A stretch of 64,000 nt of DNA from NCBI GenBank assembly GCA_035578175.1, contig JAQMRL010000001.1, forward strand, positions 435,946,045 to 436,010,044, given 5' to 3'. Origin of the DNA: Catonia carolina. Taxonomy: Eukaryota; Arthropoda; Insecta; Hemiptera; Achilidae. Below the pieces are notes generated by a model. It made no database searches. It worked only from the letters and a program-made list of their open reading frames with translations, and was not told where the DNA came from. This document shows positions 1 through 9,788 of the stretch, one piece after another (within the stretch, counting starts at the first letter, position 1; each line of letters begins with the position of its first letter). The translations under genes were made by a program, and so were the position numbers.

Positions 1-258
1 AGGTAAAAAAGACACTAATCAGAGTTATCTCCTCTGAAAGTAATGGATTTCATTATACAGCTAGACCCTGTGGTGAATGAAGTGAAGGAATCATTTGCAG
101 AGTGGAAGGTATGTGCTTTTCAGAGGGCCCGGCATGCTGATAAGCATATTTTTCTATTCAGTGAGGAAGGCATGGTAAACCACCTCACTCCTCGTTTTAC
201 TTAGTAAAACCTCTAGAGGTTCAAACCAGCTTTTCGGCTGATGACCTAAACAACAACG
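1..258 (+). mobile_element. SINE-Z copy 1, cut by the window edge
   Basis: This is the 3' two thirds of a dispersed element that recurs at 10938-11315, 36212-36604 (reverse), 5211-6205 (reverse) and 1110-1222 (reverse fragment). It ends in the shared block CAAACCAGCTTTTCGGCTGA followed by GACCTAAACAACAAC. Two other copies have perfect 12-base target duplications and an AAC tail, so the family is retroposed. No protein is encoded and the 5' part lies outside the window. Confidence 0.8.
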
Positions 259-468
259 CACAGCAAGAACAAATAAAACTGCTTATTATGACCCTATTTC
301 TACCTCCAGCCCAGGTCTAAACAAGTTACAACAACAAACGTAGAGTCCTGTTAATTTCTCCCTCATAGCATAATAATTATCTTGTAATTTCAAATTACCC
401 ACAATCTCACACACTAAAATATTTCATCCCCCCATTAGTTTGCCATTTTGTTAGCAGAAGTTTTATAC

Positions 469-688
469 GTGCGTTCGGAAAGTCGCTGTGCACTGGAATT
501 GTGACTATGGATTTATGAATATGTATAAAGAAATGACTAAGCATTTTGGAAAAAAATTTATTCAATACCTTAATTACATTGTTAAACCGTGATTACACTG
601 TTTATAGAAGGTGTTCGAAATGACCTCCATTGACATCAATACAGCATTGCACTCGTTTCATTTTGTTTGCAAACACCTTTCGCAACTG
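469..688 (+). repeat. FB-D left inverted-repeat arm
   Basis: Reverse complement of 884-1105. It contains the transposase 3' coding end in antisense (the last residues of the right arm mirrored), which an ordinary mariner 5' end would not carry. Confidence 0.9.
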
Positions 689-970
689 TATAAAACGTTA
701 TGCAACGTGTTTGGTGAACGAATAATTTCAAAGAATTTGTGGCCTGCAAGATCTCCTGATCTGACTCCCCCCGATTTCTTTTTATGGGGTGCGGCGAAAC
801 AAACTGTGTATCGGAACAGACCACACACGATTGACGAACTTAAAGCCGCAATAACGGCATACATTCAAGGAATCACTGTTCTTCAGTTGCGAAAGGTGTT
901 TGCAAACAAAATGAAACGAGTGCAATGCTGTATTGATGCCAATGGAGGTCATTTCGAACACCTTCTATAA
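689..970 (+). pseudogene. Transposase C-terminal fragment (Tc1/mariner-type DDE)
   Basis: The frame encodes WPARSPDLTPPDFFLWG, the third catalytic-aspartate block (PPDFF) typical of insect Tc1/mariner-superfamily transposases, then a helical C-terminus ending GGHFEHLL. The frame is open upstream to 611, but residues before about 690 come from the inverted left arm and are not transposase. The DNA-binding domain and first two catalytic aspartates are absent, so it cannot be an active enzyme. It is probably mobilised, if at all, by a full-length relative elsewhere. Confidence 0.8.
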
Positions 971-1105
971 ACAATGTAATCACGGTTTAACAATGTAATT
1001 AAGGTATTGAATAAATTTTTTTCCAAAATGCTTAGTCATTTCTTTATACATATTTTCATAAATCCATAGTCACAATTCCAGTGCACAGCGACTTTCCGAA
1101 CGCAC
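884..1105 (-). repeat. FB-D right inverted-repeat arm
   Basis: This is the original 3' terminus. It contains the last residues of the transposase, ending near CIDANGGHFEHLL and the stop at 968-970, followed by the terminal inverted repeat to 1105. Confidence 0.9.
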
Positions 1106-1109
1106 AGAT

Positions 1110-1116
1110 TTAACCA

Positions 1117-1150
<34 letters not shown>

Positions 1151-1222
1151 AAGGTCAACACACGAAAAGCTGGTTTGAACCTCTAGAGGTATTCCTAAGT
1201 GAAAACGAAGAGTGAGGCCTCA
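1110..1222 (-). mobile_element. SINE-Z copy 2, 3' fragment with TTG-repeat tail
   Basis: On the minus strand this is the last 70 or so bases of SINE-Z ending in a long (AAC)n tail, seen on the plus strand as (TTG)n at about 1118-1151. It is followed by the family block GGTTTGAACCTCTAGAGGT. It stops near 1222, so it is 5' truncated or decayed. Confidence 0.7.
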
Positions 1223-1716
1223 ATTCAATCATGGTAAGAAGAATACATAAGTGTGTTCATCCTGCTGCTTAATTTAGTATGGTTCAGTCAATGACGTCAC
1301 TTATATAACATGGCGTCCTGATATTTACGCTAGTCTGCTTTTGACAATAGTTGTTATAACCATATGGTGAACAGGTAGGCCTATCCATTTTCAAGTTAAC
1401 TTCAGAAAATATTTCATATTTTTTCATCTACGATTAGAATAACAGAAAAATATTTTAAATAACGCTGAAAAATATTTACAAACATACCTACCTATATCTT
1501 AACATCACAGAAAATTGCACCTTTAGACAGACAACGAATTTGACCAAAAGTTCCATTATAATGAAGTAAGAAATATTGTTCCAGTAGTGACGTTACAACA
1601 ACATGCGCATCGGCACATCCGTGTATTCATTCCACCACGAGAGCATATGGAATATAACGTTTATTCAGTAATATTACAACAAGGTTCGTTTCGCAAACAT
1701 CATGTAAGTAATATAT
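1223..1716. other. AT-rich spacer, nothing recognised
   Basis: No repeat shared with the rest of the window, no long open frame and no RNA gene was seen. Confidence 0.5.
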
Positions 1717-2290
1717 TGTGACAATATCGAATATCGCATGGTTCGGGAAATTTCTAGTAAAATGGTAAAATGTTCATAAAATGGTAAAGAGTAGATAATA
1801 GAGTAAAAAAGTAAAAATAGTGTTAGGTATAAAAGGATACCTATTCATAAAAATTATTTAAAAGGACTGCGCTATTGTATTTTTTTATGATAAGGTATTT
1901 GTTGTACAACTATTTATGAAGGGTCGGTTGATTACCTGTTTACATTAAATAAGACTTTTCTAGAAAGGACTTTTGTATCGAATTTCGGTGTCTTTCGGGA
2001 AGATTCTTTTTTGATTCACTATATAAAGAGACTCCCGAGGCGGTCAGTTAGTAGTATTCGTTTGATCTTTAACGAGTGTTTACTACGTGTGCTATCGAAG
2101 GTAACTCCGTTAGAACAGGTCAACGGGGGGTTTCCGAGGCATTGTTATTCAGTCTTATTGTATATGCGCAGTGTGTATTCAGTTACATTGTTTAATATAA
2201 TTGTTGTAAGTAGCATTATGTAAATTATTAAGTTATTTATTGTATTACTTCTTTATAATTAGTTTGTTATTTATTTTGTAACTCTTTTAG
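1717..2290 (+). mobile_element. LTR-L copy 1, 3' end missing
   Basis: Similar along its length to the solo LTR at 31884-32656 and to 63493-64000. It begins TGTGACAATATCGAATATCG and carries the shared block around GTGTCTTTCGGGAAGATTCT, a TATA box and an initiator. The LTR sequence stops near 2290, where a SINE-V copy begins, and I cannot confidently find the missing LTR end beyond it. The open frame at 2011-2223 lies within the LTR and has no coding signature. Confidence 0.75.
2020..2049 (+). promoter_or_regulatory. LTR core promoter: TATA box and arthropod initiator
   Basis: TATATAA at 2020-2026 and TCAGTT at 2044-2049 lie about 26 bases apart, the normal spacing for TATA plus an arthropod Inr (TCAGT). 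Both are conserved in the solo LTR (32212-32218 and 32237-32241), supporting function in the ancestral element. Confidence 0.6.
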
Positions 2291-2440
2291 CTGAGTCTGT
2301 ACAAGACTACACCTCATTTACACGTCATACACATCATCCTCATCTCATTGGGTCATGGGGTTGCTTATTGTTCTGAATTGAACAGATTGCAACGTACACA
2401 TATTAGGAATTAAAAATAAAAATAAAATAAAAATTAAAAG
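2291..2440 (+). mobile_element. SINE-V 3' fragment abutting LTR-L
   Basis: Matches the 3' half of the tRNA-headed SINE-V copies at 9450-9774 and 13774-14100 (there on the minus strand). Shared sequence runs from GTCTGTACAAGACTACACCT to GCAACGTACACATATTAGGA, followed by an A-rich tail. The tRNA-like head is missing, so it is 5' truncated. Confidence 0.75.
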
Positions 2441-2928
2441 AAAATCGATGTGTATTATTTATTTACTTATGTAGCAGAGAATATAAATATTTATTTAATA
2501 TAATAATTATTATTGTCTGAACAAATGAAACGTTAGTTGTACAAATAAACATTTGGTATAATATATTTAATAATATAATAATGGGTTTAACAATAATTTA
2601 GGCATGTTTCAAACGGAAGGGAATGGTTTTGGAGAACCATCTCCTAAAACATCTAAATTCTATAATTGCAACCGCAACCACTAATTTATATCAATTTGAG
2701 TAAATCCGTAATGGTCACGCAACTGACTAGATAAAGGCGACCGATGTAATGAATCAATATTTCCAACCAAAATTATGTTGTATTCATTTGGAAAGACTAA
2801 CTAAATTTATTCATATACCTCAACCATTCGTTCTGTGAAGAATGGATTGACGTTATTAACTTACATTGTATTTATAATAAAACAACTATATTTGAATAAA
2901 TATACCAAATAAACTTTATATTAAAATC
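2441..2928. other. AT-rich spacer, nothing recognised
   Basis: Low-complexity AT-rich sequence without shared repeats or convincing open frames. Confidence 0.5.
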
Positions 2929-3560
2929 TGGTGTGAAACACTCACGCGACTTTCTCTTGGCAATGTAAATAATGAAAAAATAAGCAATATGTTTGACCAT
3001 TAAGTAAACAATGAAAAATTAAAAAGTAACCTAATTTTAATCATGAGTGAATGGACGCTAAATGAAAATTAACTTCTGTTTGACTATTTTGATGAGAAAA
3101 ATACGGAACATTGTTAATTGACTTAAGCTAAACTAAACCCTGTAGAAAAAATACCGTTTGAAATAAAAGTTTTAGGGTTTTTAAGGTTCTTTAATTTTAG
3201 TTGTACGCACTTTCGTCGTAAATTGCGTACTAAGGTTGCAATCTAAAAATAATACCAGTTTTTACCGTTTTCATGTATAAAAATGCAGAAAATATCTAAA
3301 TGACGCTAAACTAAGCGCTGTAGAAAGAAACGTTTAAAATAAAATTTGTAGGTGTTTTAATTTTTTAATTTTTAAGAAATTTGATTGTATACAATTTTTC
3401 CCTAAAATGCACAAATATGGTCGCAATCTTAAAAAATACATTATTTACCACTAGAGCACACCCTTCACGAATTTTAGAAAATATACCACTTACTTCTTAC
3501 TTACTAATCTTGTAGAGCACAAAAATGTAGCAAATGAGGCGATTTTAAACAAAATTATTG
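2929..3560 (-). mobile_element. Repeat-Q copy 1, degenerate and partial
   Basis: Starts with the reverse complement of the family terminus (GGTGTGAAACACTCACGCGA then CTTTCTCTTGGC). It then carries the internal blocks around CTAAACTAAACCCTGTAGAA and CTAAACTAAGCGCTGTAGAA, seen in other copies as CTACAGAGCCTAGTTTAG. The half with the TG microsatellite is absent. Confidence 0.65.
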
Positions 3561-4189
3561 AAACCTGGTTATTGATTTTAACATTTTATCAATAAACACA
3601 ATTGAACTGAAATAAAATAAATACGAAACGATACGAGTCTGTAAGTGATATTAAATTCATAATATTGTATTTTAAAGACGACTGTATTTTGTACAAATAG
3701 AAATAAGTGATAAAAAATATAAAAACGTAATATTAGCGCGTGTTTAAATTGTTCAATAACATAAATAGAGAATGTCAAGGGAAGAAGAAAAAGGGTGTAG
3801 TTATTTTACATACTTCTTTTCTCGATCTTGGAGGATACAGTAAGCACGCATCAACTGCAGCCTGGCTTTTCCAACCGGATGCTACAGATTTCCCCAGTGT
3901 AACGTAAAAAGAAATCCTCCCTCCGTAACGTACTGTACACAAAAGTGTTCACATTTTACGTAGTGGAAAGTTGGCTCGTTGAGTGGTTCAGTTGAAACCA
4001 GAAGTTCGAATTTACTGTGTCTACCAACTTACTCAAAATACAACACCAATTCAATTTTATTTTTGTAAGTAACCAGTAAATTTATATGAATTAACAACAA
4101 AAAAGTAATTCTCCTCGCATTGAAACTAAACAGTATTGTTAGAATTTTTAACATAATGCACAATTTTATTTTTACCAGCATTAAGAATA
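3561..4189. other. AT-rich spacer, nothing recognised
   Basis: The open frame at 3578-3778 on the minus strand has only AT-driven composition and no recognisable motif. A slightly GC-richer part lies at 3830-4020 but carries no known feature. Confidence 0.45.
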
Positions 4190-4191
4190 TA

Positions 4192-4816
4192 CAGGGTGTC
4201 TCACGAGTAACCCGACAAACTTGTAAGGTGTAAGGAATGGATATTAAAATAAAAGATTTAAAAATTAGGCTAAAATGTTTTGTGTTTACGATGAACGTTA
4301 ATTAAAAAGATATTGCATTTTCTGTCTTTTTTTCTTATGTGTTGATTTAATTAAATATAAATTTTTTAAACTTTGTATTTGTTTATTATTAGCCTATGTT
4401 ACATCATTCTCTTCAGAATTAAAATCTATACGAGTTTTGCTAAAACATTTACACATTTAATAGCCATTTAACACAGTTATTGTTCTTCAAACCTAAAAAA
4501 CATATTTTTATGCACAGAGTTTTCCGTTTTTCATTGGATATTACAAAAACTACTAGAGATATGGTTCTGGAACTTATTTTATTCAATTTTTCGGGTCGAA
4601 ATACATAAGGAACCATCAAATCTACTCATAAAATTCGGTTCCTAAACTTCTAGGATGACTATATTTAGGCGTATGTTCTGAACCCAGGCCGAAATCTTTC
4701 GCTAGCCATAACTCGCTAACGAAGCGTTTCCGGACCATGTTTATATGAACTTTTTTCATTATTTTGATGAGAGGAAACACCTTAGAAGTTTGTTGGGTTA
4801 CTCGTGAGACACTCTC
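4192..4816. mobile_element. MITE-M, TA-flanked, 625 bp
   Basis: Terminal inverted repeats CAGGGTGTCTCACGAGTAAC and, on the other side, the reverse complement of GAGAGTGTCTCACGAGTAAC. The similarity extends inward through CCCRACAAACTT. TA dinucleotides flank both ends (4190-4191 and 4817-4818). There is no transposase. A partial copy lies at 38950-39029 and a diverged relative at 46390-46683. TA target and CAGGGTG ends suggest the Tc1/mariner superfamily, which is inference. Confidence 0.75.
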
Positions 4817-4921
4817 TATACAAAACTACAATATTATTTTTATGTAATAAATTAATATTTTACTGTTATATTTCTGTTACTGCAAGGTTAAATGAACAAA
4901 CTTTCTTTTCATGAAAAATAA

Positions 4922-5165
4922 TCTTCTTCTTCTTCTTACTATCAAGGATTAGGCATAAGCCTGTTCCGAACTCACAAACCATCCTGTACGTCTACAGAAA
5001 CACCGTATATCTGGACTACTGCCATCTTCTTCGAGGTCTTCCCACCTCCCTTCTTCCAACTGGAACATATTCCATCACTTTTAGAGGTATTCTCTCCTCT
5101 GGCATCCGTTCCAAATGTTGCCTTTATTGATTCCGGTACTCCTCCATTTTTTCATTCAATGAAAA
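4922..5165 (-). pseudogene. LINE-G 3' end: reverse transcriptase C-terminal remnant
   Basis: On the minus strand a broken frame reads RIPLKVMEYVPVGRREVGRP, the basic (G)RPRRRW-type C-terminus of non-LTR retrotransposon polymerase. A 3' UTR ending CCTAATCCTTGATAGTAAG follows, then a GAA-repeat tail (CTT on the plus strand at 4922-4936). The same UTR plus GAA tail occurs at 7291-8237 and 19498-19648. It is strongly 5' truncated and nonfunctional. Confidence 0.65.
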
Positions 5166-5257
5166 ATAACAGCATACATTATTCATGAAGAGTCAAAATT
5201 TTGAGAACCTTTTGTTGTTTAGGTCATCAACCGGATGGCTGGTTTGAACCTCTAGAG

Positions 5258-5800
5258 CAGTGATTGTAAACCTTTTTTGCTCCTCGACCCCCAAATAGTA
5301 AAAATTAAAAAAAATTAATATTTCGTGACCACCCTCCCACCCACGATAATAATAAAAAGCCTTACTATTAATAATTGCATTTTGACTGTAATTATAAATG
5401 TTGGTTTTTAATATTATATAATGAAACTGCACTAATTTTTTTGTTTTTAAAGAAAATACAGACAGTAAAACAAATGTAATACAATTATTACTATTATTTT
5501 ATATTGCCGTGTTTATACTTTTATAGTAGCAACGTGTATGAACATGCATGTATTACGTGCACATACATGAGCAATTTATAAGTTCCAACTTGATGTGTAC
5601 GTGCTGTTTGTAATTTAATCTCCTTCTATAATAGTCTACTCACTGTGAGAGAATATTTCAACATGTATATGGACTATATTATGTTTTTATAAGTAAGTTT
5701 AAAATAAATTATTTTTTCTCATAAAATGATTAAATTATTTCATTATTGTTTCGTGACCCCCCTCTAATAATCACCACAACCCCCACGTTGAGAATCACTG
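5258..5800. mobile_element. Nonautonomous hAT-type element, 543 bp
   Basis: Begins CAGTGATTGTAAACCTTTTT and ends with the reverse complement of CAGTGATTCTCAACGTGGGG, the classic hAT terminus. Flanking 8-mers CTCTAGAG (5250-5257) and CTTTAGGG (5801-5808) agree at 6 of 8 positions, as expected for an aged 8-bp hAT target duplication. Subterminal GACCCCC/GGGGGTC blocks are also inverted. No transposase is encoded. Confidence 0.85.
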
Positions 5801-5881
5801 CTTTAGGGGCATTACTAAGTAAAACGAGGGGTGAGGTGGTTTACTTATGCCTTTCTCACTGAGTTGAAAGTTAAGCATGCC

Positions 5882-5933
5882 TGACCATCTGAAACAGTCG
5901 GACGTTAAACAAAAAAAAAATGACCATCTGAAA
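5882..5933 (+). mobile_element. 26-base micro-retroinsertion with 13-bp target duplication
   Basis: TGACCATCTGAAA occurs at 5882-5894 and again at 5921-5933. Between them lies only CAGTCGGACGTTAAAC plus ten A. Other SINE-Z copies have a single version of the site. The inserted tail resembles the GATGCGACGTTAAAT tail of SINE-2, so this looks like an extreme 5' truncation. Confidence 0.8.
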
Positions 5934-6205
5934 AGTACCTACTTTCCACCCTGCAAAAGACACCTTCACTTCATTCATCACAGGGTCTGGCAGCATAATG
6001 AAATTCATTAATTTCAGAGGAGTTAACTCTTAGTAGTATCTTCAAAAACACCTGTACCTTTTCTGTTCTTAAATACTTCAACCAGCAATCAATCAGTGAT
6101 CAGTCCCATAATTGGCTGACAATGGGATAAGAAACAGAAATATTTTTTGTAGCCCTGGAACTAGCAGATCGAGAGCAAATAACTTAACACTCACCTGCCT
6201 GTGAA

Positions 6206-7198
6206 AATACTCACTGATTTTTTCCTATTCTAGGTTCGGATACTCCAAATATCCAGATCGGTTATACATTTGTTGATTTGTCCAATATCAAAATTTCTGA
6301 TATTTTAATTCTATTTTATATCTATACAGCTTACTAGCGTTCTGCTGTACAATGAAAATTATCTTGTTTGTTAATATATAATTTAAATTTATATGTAATG
6401 TGACCGTTACGTCATTTACAAAGTGTATTTAAATTTAATGAATTTTTGGAACAGTTTATATGATAATATCCTTGATGATGCACATTATAAAATCGAAAAA
6501 ATTTATAGCTTTTATAAATTTCTAAACAAAATGTTGAAGGTTGTTAAGTAACGTTTTATTCTTACAGTGCTTAATTATCAGATTTTTTAATTAAATGTGT
6601 TTTTATTATTTTATGATGGCAATAAAATAGTCTACAAATCAAATAAATTTAGGTTACTAAAAGCCAATAATCGGGTTAAGTTTATTAATGTAATTTTAGT
6701 AATACCTAGTAACATAGAAGTTACATGGATATCGGTTTAATATCCAACTTTTGATATCTTCCAAATCCTAGAATTAATCCTTTGTAAAGCCCTGAACAAT
6801 ACCGTACGCTATTACACGTTCTAAAACTTTTTATTCGACAAGAAGATAAGTGATTTTAATTATTTAATGAATAAATAAAGCAAAATATCTTACTAATACT
6901 ATCAATGTTAGATGACAACTAATAAATTAGTTTTAATAATATTATTATGTATTAATATTGCTTCAGATTTAGTTAGAGGAATTTGATGTTATACCTGTAG
7001 CTTACTATAATATTAAAGTAGATTATACCATTTACGGTAAATTTTCACTGTGAACATTTACTCGTATAAAGGTACTAACAATTGCCAACCTTAGAGAGGT
7101 ACAGTGGTTAAAAAATAATAATTAATCTGACTAAATCAATGGATTGACCAGAGGGATTTTTTGATAAACAACACAAACAAACTATTAAAAATCAAAAT
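6206..7198. other. AT-rich spacer, nothing recognised
   Basis: About 1 kb of AT-rich unique sequence, without frames or repeats that I could match. Confidence 0.5.
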
Positions 7199-7290
7199 TT
7201 ACTACAATAAAAAAATCTATCCCCTGGAATTTTATGTATATTTGGTACATCTGTATTGGGTGGAAAATTGATCTCTTAATGAAACAAAAA
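7199..7290 (+). pseudogene. LINE-H reverse transcriptase fragment, left flank of LINE-G
   Basis: A broken translation resembles the LECYVW..LYG block of LINE C-terminal domains. The DNA is clearly similar to 8238-8335: CTGGAATTTTATGTATATTT here against CTGGAATGTTATGTATATGC there. Together the two segments bracket the antisense LINE-G insertion as a diverged direct repeat. Confidence 0.5.
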
Positions 7291-7577
7291 TCTACTACTT
7301 CTTCTTCCCTCGTCGTCGTCGTCGTCTTCCTCCTCCTCCTCCTCCTCCTCCTGCTCCTCTCCTTCTTCGTCGTCGTCTTCTTCTTCTTCTTCTCTTCCTC
7401 CTCCTCCTCCTGCTCCTCTCCTTCTTCGTCGTCGTCTTCTTCTTCTTCTCTTCCTCCTCCTCCTCCTTCTCCTTCTTCTTCTTCTGCTTCTTCTTCTTCT
7501 TCTTCTTCTTTTTCTTCTTCTTCTTCGTCTTCTTCTTCTTCTTCTTCTTCTTCTTCTACTTCTTCTTCTTCTTCCAA
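7291..7577. repeat. CTT/CTC/CGT microsatellite tract (LINE-G tail)
   Basis: An almost pure trinucleotide array of CTT with CTC and CGT variants. It lies exactly where the GAA tail of the minus-strand LINE-G copy should be. Open frames on both strands here encode only Ser/Leu/Val or Glu/Arg/Lys runs and are not genes. Confidence 0.9.
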
Positions 7578-8237
7578 CCAAGGATTAGGCCGCAGCCTGT
7601 TCTAAACTCACAAACTATATCATCGATCTCCATCTTCTCCTAGGTCTACCGACATCCCTTTTCCATTTTGGAGCATACCAGTGTGCCTGTCTAGGTATCC
7701 TCTGATCCGACATCCTTTCCATGTGCTGTCTTCAACTTTGGCGATAATCCTTTATCTTTTCGTTCAAGTTGTAAATACCCAATTCTGACCTCATTTCTTA
7801 TTTCTTTTTCTGTCCCAGCGTGTGCACTCCTTAGTTCTTCGAAGAAATCTCATCTCTGCCGTCTGGATTCTCCGCTCTTGGGTTTTTGTTGTTGTCCACA
7901 CCTCACTTCCGTACAGAATAACTGGAGCTGCCGCTGCCATAACTTTGTAGAACTTAAGTTTTGTAACCTTTCTCGCTCTATTATCCAAAGTTCTGCTAAT
8001 AGTTCCGCATATTCTTTGGAATCAGCTTAATTTCTGCTCTATATCCAAATCAGATCTGCTAATAGTTCCGTATATTCTCTGGAATCAGCTTAATTTCTCC
8101 TCTATATCCAAATCAGAATCAAATCCCACATTACACCCTAAATAACGAAAGTGAGGTACTCTCTTCATACCGGTATTATCCACAACTATTTTCAAACAAA
8201 CAGGATATATTCCCTTGAAAGCCATTATTTTTGTTTT
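7578..8237 (-). pseudogene. LINE-G copy with reverse transcriptase C-terminal fragment
   Basis: The minus strand encodes APVILYGSEVWTTTKTQERR and then AEMRFLRRTKECTRWDRKRN at 7791-7988. This is the conserved region downstream of the polymerase palm in many insect LINEs. A stop-interrupted C-terminus and the shared 3' UTR (CCTAATCCTTGGTTGG near 7575) follow, then the GAA tail. The finger and palm motifs are absent, so the copy is 5' truncated and dead. A local duplication of about 60 bases (TCTGCTAATAGTTCCGYATA) occurs at 7990-8110. Confidence 0.7.
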
Positions 8238-8460
8238 CTACTACATTCAATGAAAAATCTACCTTACGCCTCCTGGAATGTTATGTATATGCGGTACTTC
8301 TATCTGAGGTGGAAAAGTGGACAGTTAATAAAACAATTACAAAGAAGGGCCTCTAAACTGTGGCTCTATCACAGAATTTTGAAGATACCGTGGACGCAGA
8401 GGGTGACGAACTTGGAAGTGTTGCGAAGATTGAAAAGAAACTTATGTATAATTAATTATA
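8238..8460 (+). pseudogene. LINE-H reverse transcriptase C-terminal fragment
   Basis: The plus strand reads KQLQRRASKLWLYHRILKIP followed by WTQRVTNLEVLRRLKRNL. This matches the (R)LEAFEMWLYRRMLKIPWTQRVTNEEVL pattern of LINE polymerases from another family than LINE-G. The fragment is truncated on both sides, and its 5' 95 bases duplicate 7199-7290. Confidence 0.65.
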
Positions 8461-8724
8461 AACTTATGGACAATCAGATAGTTATCTCTACCATTCTCTA
8501 TGTTGCGTACTACTTGTGTTGATTTTTGTCATTTTTTTAATGTTTTTTGCCTTAATGTTCTTTATTTGTTGCTCTGTGTTCCCATTATTTGAAATAGTTA
8601 ATCCCAAGTATTTACATGTTTTAATTTATTTTATTTTATTATCTCCAAGTTCCAAGCCTTTCACATCTTCTTTTGTAGTCTTAAATATTGTGTTTTCCCA
8701 AAATTTATTTTTAATCCTGTTACG
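8461..8724. other. AT-rich spacer, nothing recognised
   Basis: Hydrophobic open frames here reflect T-rich sequence only. Confidence 0.4.
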
Positions 8725-8728
8725 TTAA

Positions 8729-9784
8729 GGTGAGACAGTCGATGGTTTTGACTGAAAATTTAGATTTTCGGTGTTTTATGTTTTTTAGTACTTCAGGCTT
8801 AGATCTACCAAAAAGACATTAAATTATGAAAAAAATATTTTAATGAAAAAATTAGTATTTAGCAGGTTACCGAACAAAATTATCATAATACCAAGAACCA
8901 ATATTTTTCGTAATTTTATATTTCTCGTTTTAGTGTAAAGGGAATTTCAGTTTTTTAAAAGATCTGCATACTATTTTAGTAGTCTCAAAACTGTTGGTTC
9001 AGCTTTATAACTGTTAATGGGAAATTTGCATATTTGTGTACATTTTGTTTTTGATTTGTGCCTTTTTTTGTCTGTTCCCGGAAATGTAGATTTTTAACAT
9101 TTAGGTACATTTTTCTCGGAAACCATTAAACCTACCATGTAGAAAATTTACCAGTTATTCTTCTTGTACACGTACATACACTGGCATTTTTATTACTGCC
9201 TCAGATGCTCCTAAAATTAGTTATGTAAAAACACGTAGAAAGAAATTTGTAAAAATTCTATGTTATTTGTTATTTAATTTTTAATTTTATGGTCCTATAG
9301 ATTAAATTGAAAAAAGTGCCAGTTGCTAGAAAAACCCAACATCGATACGTGTGTAAAGTTTAATTTTCTTATCTTTAACCAATCCTATGAAAAGTGTACC
9401 TAAAATTGCAAATTTAACAATGGCGAGATACAACGTACAGTCTTACCTTTTTTTTAAACCCCTAATGTGTGTACGTTACAATCTGTTCAATTCAGAACAA
9501 TAAGTAACCCCATGACCCAATGAGATGAGGATGATGTGTATGACGTGTAAATGAGGTGTAGTCTTGTACAGACTCAAGTTAACCATTCCTGAGAGAGTAT
9601 GGTGAATTGAACCCCAACCATCAAAGTACACCGGTAACAACTGTCTAGCATTCAAATCCGTATAGAAGTAACTACCTTTACTAGGATTTGAACCAGGAAC
9701 CTTCGTCTCCGAAAATCAGCTGTTAAACAACTGATTTTGATGACGACTTTATCTCTAGACCCACCCAGTGGGTTCAGTCTCACC
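8729..9784. mobile_element. MITE-K copy 1, TTAA-flanked, holds a SINE-V
   Basis: Bounded by TTAA at 8725-8728 and 9785-9788, with terminal inverted repeats GGTGAGACAGTC and, on the far side, the reverse complement of GGTGAGACTGAAC. Without SINE-V it is about 719 bp, close to copy 2 (61804-62536). The TTAA target suggests a piggyBac-type nonautonomous element. No open frame was found. Confidence 0.75.
9450..9774 (-). mobile_element. SINE-V copy 1 (tRNA-headed), nested at the end of MITE-K
   Basis: On the minus strand the head carries an A-box-like GGTCTAGAGATAAAG and a B-box-like GGTTCAAATCC (plus strand 9683-9693). A body, the block GCAATCTGTTCAATTCAGAA (plus strand) and an A-rich tail follow. 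The flanking duplications CAGTCTTACCTT (9438-9449) and CAGTCTCACCTT (9775-9786) differ by one base and include the last bases of MITE-K. Confidence 0.8.
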
Positions 9785-9788
9785 TTAA

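Larger units (their letters stand above)
469..1105. mobile_element. FB-D: foldback Tc1/mariner-superfamily derivative
   Basis: The element is a 637-bp inverted repeat. Arms 469-688 and 884-1105 are reverse complements; I count two mismatches and one 2-base indel by eye. They surround a 195-base loop. Outer ends begin GTGCGTTCGGAAAGTCGCTG. The right arm holds the genuine 3' end of a transposase gene and the left arm is an inverted copy of that same 3' end, so the 5' end and N-terminal coding are missing. A TA lies at 466-467 on the left; the right flank reads GA, so the TA duplication is imperfect. The near identity of the arms suggests a young rearrangement or conversion between arms. Confidence 0.85.
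5211..6205 (-). mobile_element. SINE-Z copy 3, split by a hAT-type MITE
   Basis: Family sequence runs from TTGTTGTTTAGGTCATCAAC (the 3' tail on the minus strand) to 5257, resumes at 5801 and continues to about 6205. Two insertions interrupt it: the MITE at 5258-5800 and a 26-base retro-insertion at 5895-5920. Confidence 0.8.

Noticed and set aside
611..700. N-terminal 30 residues of the frame starting at 611 as genuine transposase
   Set aside because: They are translated from the inverted left arm of FB-D.
2011..2223. 70-codon frame as a gene
   Set aside because: It lies inside LTR-L, starts at the TATA box and is not preserved in the other LTR copies.
7185..7605. Long open frames of poly-Glu, poly-Arg and poly-Ser
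   Set aside because: They are translations of the CTT/GAA microsatellite in several frames and on both strands.
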